A stretch of DNA of 64,000 bases from Lelliottia nimipressuralis (GTDB lineage Bacteria > Pseudomonadota > Gammaproteobacteria > Enterobacterales > Enterobacteriaceae), in contig NZ_SDDX01000009.1 in the NCBI RefSeq assembly GCF_004115925.1, positions 1 to 64,000 of the forward strand. The letters run 5' to 3'. A model generated the notes under the pieces. That model searched no databases, was not told where the DNA came from, and saw nothing but the letters and a program-made list of their open reading frames with translations. This document shows positions 58,875-64,000 of this stretch, in pieces; position 1 is the first letter of the stretch, and every line of letters starts with the position of its first letter. A program made the position numbers and the translations under genes.

Positions 58875-59920
58875 CCGAACCCTTAAAGCCACGCATCGAT
58901 TTTACCGGCACGCTTGAGCAGGCGCGCGACGAAGCCTTTAAATCCGCCCAGGCTTTCAGTGGCCCGGAGGCCGAGAAATTCGCGCCTGTCGTTGCTGACG
59001 AACTGCTGTCGGACGAAGGGCCGGCCGAAGCGGTTGTTGAGGCCGCCCTGCGGCCTAAACGTAGCCTGTGGCGCAAAATGGTTACCGCCGGTTTGACGCT
59101 CTTTGGTGTGAGCGTGGTCGGTCAGGGCGTGCAGTGGACGATGAATGCCTGGCAGACCCAGGACTGGGTGGCCCTTGGTGGCTGCGCGGCCGGTGCGCTT
59201 ATCGTCGGGGCGGGCGTTGGATCGATTGCGACCGAATGGCGTCGTCTGTGGCGACTGCGCCAGCGCGCCCATGAGCGCGACGAAGCGCGCGATCTGTTAC
59301 ACAGTCATGCCACCGGAAAAGGGCGCGCATTCTGTGAAAAACTGGCGAGCCAGGCCGGGATTGACCAGTCCCATCCGGCTCTGCAGCGCTGGTACGCGGC
59401 GATCCATGAAACGCAAAACGACCGTGAAATCGTGAGTCTCTATGCGAGTATCGTTCAGCCCGTGCTTGATTCGCAGGCTCGGCGTGAGATTAGCCGCTCG
59501 GCGGCGGAGTCGACGCTGATGATTGCCGTCAGCCCGCTGGCGCTGGTGGATATGGCCTTTATTGCGTGGCGTAATCTGCGGCTTATCAATCGCATTGCCA
59601 CGCTGTATGGCATCGAACTGGGCTATTACAGCCGTCTGCGCCTTTTCCGCCTGGTTCTGCTGAATATGGCCTTTGCCGGTGCCAGTGAACTGGTCCGTGA
59701 AGTGGGGATGGACTGGATGTCTCAGGATCTTGCCGCACGACTGTCCACCCGCGCGGCACAGGGGATCGGTGCGGGTCTGTTAACCGCGCGTCTGGGGATC
59801 AAAGCCATGGAATTATGCCGCCCCCTGCCATGGATGAATGACGATAAACCGCGTCTCGGGGATTTCCGTCGTGAACTGATTGGTCAGTTGAAAGAGACTT
59901 TGAGCAAAAAACCGCAGTAA
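58871..59920 (+). CDS. ycjF: DUF697 inner-membrane protein YcjF
   Basis: The 349-residue protein (E. coli 353) has an N-terminal cytoplasmic region, two transmembrane helices (about residues 72-92 and 98-120) and a C-terminal DUF697 domain ([19 protein letters not shown]). It is translationally coupled to ycjX, implying a joint function, possibly at the membrane during envelope or heat stress. No enzymatic motif is seen. Confidence 0.94.
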   Translation: MTEPLKPRIDFTGTLEQARDEAFKSAQAFSGPEAEKFAPVVADELLSDEGPAEAVVEAALRPKRSLWRKMVTAGLTLFGVSVVGQGVQWTMNAWQTQDWVALGGCAAGALIVGAGVGSIATEWRRLWRLRQRAHERDEARDLLHSHATGKGRAFCEKLASQAGIDQSHPALQRWYAAIHETQNDREIVSLYASIVQPVLDSQARREISRSAAESTLMIAVSPLALVDMAFIAWRNLRLINRIATLYGIELGYYSRLRLFRLVLLNMAFAGASELVREVGMDWMSQDLAARLSTRAAQGIGAGLLTARLGIKAMELCRPLPWMNDDKPRLGDFRRELIGQLKETLSKKPQ

Positions 59921-59936
59921 ACGCTGAAGAATTCAA

Positions 59937-59964
59937 CTCGCTGTCAATATTTGTTGACAGCGAG
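59937..59964 (+). promoter_or_regulatory. TyrR box / tyrR promoter element
   Basis: CTCGCTGTCAA-TATTTG-TTGACAGCGAG is an 11-bp perfect inverted repeat. Its core TGTCAA-N6-TTGACA has the TyrR-box form (TGTAAA-N6-TTTACA, with the G and C 14 bp apart). TTGACA (59954-59959) can also serve as the -35 of the tyrR promoter, with GATATC (59978-59983) as a poor -10, which fits the known autorepression of tyrR. It could alternatively be a weak ycjF terminator, but no U-tract follows. Confidence 0.6.
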
Positions 59965-60026
59965 CTTCCAGCCAGACGATATCTGACATATCATTTTAAG
60001 GTTACTGGCTAAAGAGTGAATTTCCC

Positions 60027-61574
60027 ATGCGTCTGGAAGTGTTCTGTCAGGACCGTATCGGCCTGACCCGCGAATTACTCGATCTCCTTGTTTTGCGTGA
60101 CATTGATTTGCGCGGCATCGATATCGACCCTATCGGGCGAATTTACCTCAATTTTGCCGAAATCGAATTTAATACCTTCAGCAGCCTGATGGCGGAAATC
60201 CGCCGTATCGCTGGCGTTACGGATGTGCGTACCGTGCCGTGGATGCCATCAGAGCGCGAGCATCTGGCGTTAAGTGCACTGCTCGAAGCGATGCCTGAAC
60301 CGTTTTTATCCCTCGATCTGAAAGGCAAAGTGGAGCGCACCAACCAGGCGAGCTGCCAGCTGTTCGGCCAGAGTCAGGAAAAACTGAGCAACCATCACGC
60401 GGCGCAGCTGATCGCCGGTTTCAATTTCCAGCGCTGGCTCGACAGCAATCCGCAGGGCACGCACAGCGAACATGTGGTGATCGGCGGCCAGAACTTCCTG
60501 ATGGAGATCACCCCGGTGCATCTGCGCGGTGAGAATGACGTCAGCGTGCTGACCGGTGCGGTGATCATGCTGCGTTCGACCATCCGTATGGGGCGCCAGC
60601 TGCAGAATCTCTCCAACCAGGATGTCGGCGCGTTCAGTCAGATTATTGCCGTTAGCCCGAAAATGAAGCATGTGGTGGACCAGGCGCGTAAACTTGCGAA
60701 TCTCACTGCGCCGCTGCTGATCACCGGCGAAACGGGAACCGGTAAGGATTTACTCGCACATGCGGTTCACACCGCCAGCCCACGCGCGGCAAAACCCTAT
60801 CTGGCCCTGAACTGCGCGTCCATTCCGGAAGATGCCGTTGAGAGCGAGCTGTTCGGCCACGCGCCGGAGGGCAAAAAAGGCTTCTTCGAGCAGGCCAACG
60901 GCGGCTCAGTCTTGCTGGATGAGATTGGCGAGATGTCGCCGCGCATGCAGGCTAAACTGCTGCGCTTCCTCAACGACGGCACTTTCCGCCGCGTCGGGGA
61001 AGATCACGAGGTTCACGTCGATGTGCGCGTCATTTGCGCGACGCAGAAAAACCTCGTCGAACTGGTGCAAAAGGGCGTATTCCGGGAAGATCTCTATTAT
61101 CGACTCAACGTACTGACCCTGAATATTCCGCCGCTGCGCGACTGTCCGCAGGACATAATGCCGCTGACCGAACTGTTCGTGGCGCGCTTTGCCGACGAAC
61201 AGGGCGTGCCGCGTCCGAAGCTCTCGGCGGATTTGGGTTCGATGCTGACGCGCTACGGCTGGCCGGGCAACATCCGCCAGCTGAAAAACGCCGTCTACCG
61301 TGCGCTCACGCAGCTGGAAGGTTACGAACTGCGCTCGCAGGACATTCTGTTGCCGGATTACGATGCGGGAACCGTGTCGGTTGGCGAAGAGGCGATGGAA
61401 GGCTCGCTGGATGACATCACCAGCCGTTTCGAGCGCTCTGTGCTGACCCAACTTTATCGCAACTATCCGAGCACCCGTAAACTGGCGAAACGCCTGGGCG
61501 TATCGCACACGGCCATCGCCAATAAATTGCGTGAGTACGGTCTGAATCAGAAGAAAGCGGACGACCAGAACTGA
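60027..61574 (+). CDS. tyrR: Transcriptional regulator TyrR
   Basis: TyrR (515 residues, E. coli 513) represses or activates aromatic amino acid synthesis and transport genes with Tyr, Phe or Trp. It has an N-terminal ACT domain (MRLEVFCQDRIGLTRELLDL), a PAS domain (~80-190), and an AAA+ domain with Walker A GETGTGKD. The sigma54-contact loop GAFTGA is replaced (HAPEGKKGFFEQANG), as expected for this sigma70 regulator. A C-terminal HTH (STRKLAKRLGVSHTAIANKL) binds TyrR boxes. Confidence 0.98.
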   Translation: MRLEVFCQDRIGLTRELLDLLVLRDIDLRGIDIDPIGRIYLNFAEIEFNTFSSLMAEIRRIAGVTDVRTVPWMPSEREHLALSALLEAMPEPFLSLDLKGKVERTNQASCQLFGQSQEKLSNHHAAQLIAGFNFQRWLDSNPQGTHSEHVVIGGQNFLMEITPVHLRGENDVSVLTGAVIMLRSTIRMGRQLQNLSNQDVGAFSQIIAVSPKMKHVVDQARKLANLTAPLLITGETGTGKDLLAHAVHTASPRAAKPYLALNCASIPEDAVESELFGHAPEGKKGFFEQANGGSVLLDEIGEMSPRMQAKLLRFLNDGTFRRVGEDHEVHVDVRVICATQKNLVELVQKGVFREDLYYRLNVLTLNIPPLRDCPQDIMPLTELFVARFADEQGVPRPKLSADLGSMLTRYGWPGNIRQLKNAVYRALTQLEGYELRSQDILLPDYDAGTVSVGEEAMEGSLDDITSRFERSVLTQLYRNYPSTRKLAKRLGVSHTAIANKLREYGLNQKKADDQN

Positions 61575-61578
61575 GAAA

Positions 61579-61600
61579 ATCCCGCGCGGGCGGGGTTTTT
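61579..61600 (+). terminator. tyrR terminator
   Basis: AATCCCGC-GCGG-GCGGGGTT followed by TTT starts 5 bp after the tyrR stop. The stem has one U-G pair. Confidence 0.75.
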
Positions 61601-61626
61601 GCTATCCAAACATTAAGGCTTAACGT

Positions 61627-61863
61627 ATGAGCAATGAAATACCATTAAAGTTTTATGACATCGCGGATGAATATTCAAAGGAATCCGCAAAGCCCGTCAG
61701 CGAAGCAGAGCGCGACGCGGTGGCCTATTATTTCCAGTCGCTGATCACGCGTTTAATGAATAACGAAGAGATCAGCGAAGAGGCGCAGAGTGAGATGGCC
61801 CGGGAAGCCGGTATCGATGAAACGCGGATCGATGAGATCGCGGAGTTTTTGAATACGTGGTGA
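61627..61863 (+). CDS. ymjA: DUF2543 protein YmjA
   Basis: A 78-residue acidic protein very like E. coli YmjA (core [15 protein letters not shown] and [14 protein letters not shown]). In E. coli this gene lies between sapA and the puu genes; here it follows tyrR, about 21 kb from sapA. The function is unknown. Confidence 0.88.
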   Translation: MSNEIPLKFYDIADEYSKESAKPVSEAERDAVAYYFQSLITRLMNNEEISEEAQSEMAREAGIDETRIDEIAEFLNTW

Positions 61864-62214
61864 TGATCGCGTTCTGATATCGCCGTATTGAGTGCGATGT
61901 CCGCATGCTGCGCGAAGCTGGCGTCGGACATCCGCATCTCGCTCAGGGGAGTCATCTCAATGAGCGAGATGCGGCTCAGGAAGATCTACATCCTCCTCAG
62001 ATTTTATCATTCACGCCTTGCAAAACCGCATCCTGTTACCAAACGGATCATACCCTTCCAGAATTTTCCCCCACGCCTGCTCCACAGTTAAGTTCATCCC
62101 GCAACCGTTCGATAGTGTGCACAGGGACAAAGAGTGTCCTTGCTGGGCAGACGTCAGACAAAAGAAAGCCCCGCATCAGCGAGGCTTTGAAATTCTGAGC
62201 ACTGAGCGATGCTA
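61864..62214. other. ymjA-tpx intergenic region with strong hairpins
   Basis: No gene is seen in these 350 bp. There is an 8-bp stem GATGTCCG (61896-61903) / CGGACATC (61925-61932), directly followed by a 14-bp perfect stem CCGCATCTCGCTCA (61932-61945) / TGAGCGAGATGCGG (61961-61974). These could be an unannotated RNA, a repeat remnant or the ymjA terminator region. The tpx terminator occupies 62160-62189. Confidence 0.5.
62160..62189 (-). terminator. tpx terminator
   Basis: On the minus strand AAAGCCTCGC-TGAT-GCGGGGCTTT (one mismatch) is followed by CTTTTGTC, 26 bp past the tpx stop. Confidence 0.75.
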
Positions 62215-62721
62215 TTACGCTTTCAGCACATCCAGCGCAGCGGTGTAGTCGGGTTCGTTGGTGATTTCGTTGACCAGCTCGCTGAAGATCACGGTGTCGT
62301 TTTCGTCAATCACCAGGACTGCACGGGCAGCCAGGCCTTTCAGTGGGCCTTCCGCGATACCTACGCCGTAGTTTTCGAGGAAATCAGGGCTACGCAGGGT
62401 AGAAAGCGTGATAACGTTGCTCAGACCTTCTGCGCCGCAGAAACGGGACTGGGCGAACGGCAGATCCGCGGAAATGCACAGCACCACGGTGTTGTCGACT
62501 TCGGTCGCCAGCTGGTTGAATTTACGCACAGACGCAGCGCAAACGCCGGTGTCGATGCTTGGGAAAATGTTCAGGACTTTGCGTTTACCGGCGAACTGAC
62601 CCAGTGTTACGTCAGACAAATCTTTTGCCACGAGGGTAAAAGCCTGTGCTTTGCTGCCTGCCTGCGGAATGGAACCTGCAACAGAAACCGGGTTGCCCTG
62701 GAAATGAACGAGTTGTGACAT
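62215..62721 (-). CDS. tpx: Thiol peroxidase (atypical 2-Cys peroxiredoxin)
   Basis: Tpx (168 residues, E. coli 168) reduces lipid and alkyl hydroperoxides using thioredoxin. Peroxidatic Cys61 ([10 protein letters not shown]) and resolving Cys95 (SRFCGAEG) are present, along with Cys82. It is divergent from ycjG. Confidence 0.98.
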   Translation of the reverse strand: MSQLVHFQGNPVSVAGSIPQAGSKAQAFTLVAKDLSDVTLGQFAGKRKVLNIFPSIDTGVCAASVRKFNQLATEVDNTVVLCISADLPFAQSRFCGAEGLSNVITLSTLRSPDFLENYGVGIAEGPLKGLAARAVLVIDENDTVIFSELVNEITNEPDYTAALDVLKA

Positions 62722-62816
62722 AGATATCTTCCTGTTTACATATAGTTAACGTCGCGGCTAGTGTATGACAACAGCGGATAACACGGCAAACCTATTTTTC
62801 CCTACAGGAGTGAGTG

Positions 62817-63782
62817 ATGAGAACCGTCAAGGTCTATGAAGAAGCGTGGCCACTGCATACCCCGTTTGTGATCTCTCGCGGTAGCCGTAGCGAAGCCAGC
62901 GTAGTCGTCGTCGAGATTGAAGAAGACGGTGTGAAGGGCGCGGGCGAATGCACACCTTATCCTCGCTACGGCGAGAGTCTCGCGTCGGTGATGGCGCAGA
63001 TCATGACTATCGTTCCTGAACTGGAAAAGGGGCTGACACGCGAAGCGCTGCAACAGGCGCTCCCGGCGGGTGCGGCGCGTAATGCGGTCGACTGTGCGCT
63101 GTGGTCGCTGGAGGCGCATCGGCAGAATCACACGATCAGCGACTCGCTTGGCGTGGTACTGCCGCAGACCATTGTGACGGCGCAAACGGTAGTGATCGGC
63201 GAGCCTGCGCAGATGGCGTCAAGTGCTAAAGCGCTGTATGAGGCCGGGGCGCGGTTGCTGAAAGTGAAGCTTGACGATCATTTGATTAGCGAGCGGATGG
63301 TGGCGATCCGCAGCGCGGTTCCTGATGCGACCCTCATTGTCGATGCCAACGAATCCTGGAAGAGTGAAGGGCTGGCCGCGCGCTGTCAGCTGCTGGCTGA
63401 TTTGGGCGTGGCGATGCTGGAGCAGCCGCTGCCGTCGGCACAAGACGCCGCGCTGGAAAACTTTATCCACCCGTTGCCTATCTGCGCCGATGAGAGCTGC
63501 CACACGCGTGACAGCCTGGCCGGGCTGAAAGGGCGCTACGAGATGGTGAATATTAAACTTGATAAGACGGGTGGATTAACCGAAGCGCTGGCGCTGGCGA
63601 AACAGGCGCGGGCTGACGGGTTCGCGCTGATGCTTGGCTGTATGCTCTGCACCTCAAGAGCCATCAGCGCCGCACTGCCGCTGACAGAGCAAGTGAGCTA
63701 CGCCGATCTTGATGGACCCACCTGGCTCGCCGTAGATGTCTCACCTGCGCTGAATTTTACTACCGGGACGCTTCATCTCTGA
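62817..63782 (+). CDS. ycjG: L-Ala-D/L-Glu epimerase
   Basis: This enolase-superfamily dipeptide epimerase (321 residues, as in E. coli) acts in recycling of murein peptides. The two catalytic lysines are Lys151 (LLKVKLDD) and Lys247 (VNIKLDKTGG); metal ligands are Asp176 (VDANES), Glu202 (LEQPLP) and Asp225 (CADES). The ATG at 62817 follows AGGAGTG. The downstream mpaA gene, encoding the previous step that releases the dipeptide, converges and overlaps its 3' end. Confidence 0.96.
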   Translation: MRTVKVYEEAWPLHTPFVISRGSRSEASVVVVEIEEDGVKGAGECTPYPRYGESLASVMAQIMTIVPELEKGLTREALQQALPAGAARNAVDCALWSLEAHRQNHTISDSLGVVLPQTIVTAQTVVIGEPAQMASSAKALYEAGARLLKVKLDDHLISERMVAIRSAVPDATLIVDANESWKSEGLAARCQLLADLGVAMLEQPLPSAQDAALENFIHPLPICADESCHTRDSLAGLKGRYEMVNIKLDKTGGLTEALALAKQARADGFALMLGCMLCTSRAISAALPLTEQVSYADLDGPTWLAVDVSPALNFTTGTLHL

Positions 63783-64000
63783 GATTGCCAGCGCAGCAGG
63801 CCGGTCATCGCTTTCAGGTATTTCTCGCTCGCTTCATCAGAGGAGACGGGCGGGAACTCGGCCGTGATGCAGTGCAGGCCGAGGTCTGCGCACCAGCTGC
63901 CAAACGAGCCTGGCGTTTCGTATCCGACGCTGGTGACCAGCGGCAACGCGAAGGCGTCGGCCAGCCACTCGCCTAACTCCGTGTGGCGCGGATCTTCGAT
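63773..64000 (-). CDS. mpaA: Murein peptide amidase A, 3' part
   Basis: The last 75 codons of an M14-family carboxypeptidase, running off the window edge (5' end missing). Visible residues IEDPRHTELGEWLADAF, VTSVGYETPGSFGSW and HCITAEFPP match E. coli MpaA, which cleaves the gamma-D-Glu-diaminopimelate bond of murein tripeptide to release L-Ala-D-Glu, the YcjG substrate. The catalytic glutamate of the family would be in TAEFPP. It overlaps the 3' end of ycjG by 10 bp. Confidence 0.92.
   Translation of the reverse strand: MEDPRHTELGEWLADAFALPLVTSVGYETPGSFGSWCADLGLHCITAEFPPVSSDEASEKYLKAMTGLLRWQSQR

Noticed and set aside
59937..59964. The tyrR upstream inverted repeat as an intrinsic terminator of ycjF
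   Set aside because: No U-tract follows and the core fits a TyrR box overlapping a -35 element better.
60870..60890. Missing GAFTGA loop in TyrR as a sign of damage
   Set aside because: TyrR works with sigma70 and its orthologs also lack this sigma54-contact motif.

Overview
This is a contiguous piece of chromosome from a member of the Enterobacteriaceae. The gene order (trp operon, rnm, rluB, btuR, sohB, topA, cysB, acnA, ribA, pgpB, lapAB, pyrF, osmB, rnb, fabI, sapABCDF, psp, ycjM-W, tyrR, tpx, ycjG, mpaA) is that of the E. coli 27-30 min region, and most proteins are very close in length and sequence to the E. coli ones as I remember them. Local differences (no yciQ, ycjD, puu block or pspE; an rpfF gene beside the rpfR/pdeR gene; ymjA next to tyrR) suggest an Enterobacter/Lelliottia/Cronobacter-like genome rather than Escherichia. 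This is a judgement from synteny, not from a database search. There are no rRNA or tRNA genes, CRISPR arrays, insertion sequences or prophage genes.

Layout. 1-1628: an unassigned edge, then a divergent pair, a zinc-free quinone-oxidoreductase-like enzyme and a MarR regulator. 1661-8400: complete trpLEDCBA operon on the minus strand, with TrpR operator, leader peptide and attenuator. 8461-14315: housekeeping and RNA/cobalamin genes (rnm, yciO, rluB, btuR, yciK, sohB, yciN). 14315-21793: topA, cysB, the small membrane-protein genes ymiA, yciX and ymiC, then acnA. 21827-27850: ribA, pgpB, lapA-lapB, pyrF-yciH, osmB, yciT, yciZ. 28044-30901: a diffusible signal factor (DSF) module, rpfF facing rpfR. 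31222-35197: rnb (broken by a one-base frameshift), yciW, fabI. 35322-40600: sapABCDF transporter. 40689-43376: pspF divergent from pspABCD. 43577-57323: a complete ycjMNOPQRSTUV-ompG glucoside/kojibiose utilisation locus with its LacI-type regulator ycjW. 57477-64000: ycjX-ycjF, tyrR, ymjA, tpx, ycjG and the 3' end of mpaA.

How the parts work together. The trp genes make tryptophan from chorismate under TrpR and attenuation control, and TyrR at the other end of the window controls aromatic amino acid genes. The ycj locus takes up alpha-glucosides through the OmpG porin and the YcjNOP/V ABC transporter, and breaks them down with phosphorylases (YcjM, YcjT), a beta-phosphoglucomutase (YcjU) and the 3-keto-glucoside enzymes YcjQRS. 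YcjW-type operators can be seen at three places in it. The psp genes protect the inner membrane and the sap genes form a peptide-type transporter. The rpfF/rpfR pair would link a fatty-acid signal to c-di-GMP turnover.

The two most notable points are the rpfF-rpfR quorum-sensing module and the loss of one G inside the catalytic DMDD motif of rnb (RNase II). I did not find a clearly undescribed multi-gene system. The unexplained items are mostly intergenic: an 18-bp perfect palindrome upstream of ymiA, strong tandem hairpins between ymjA and tpx, and an inverted repeat at the left edge.
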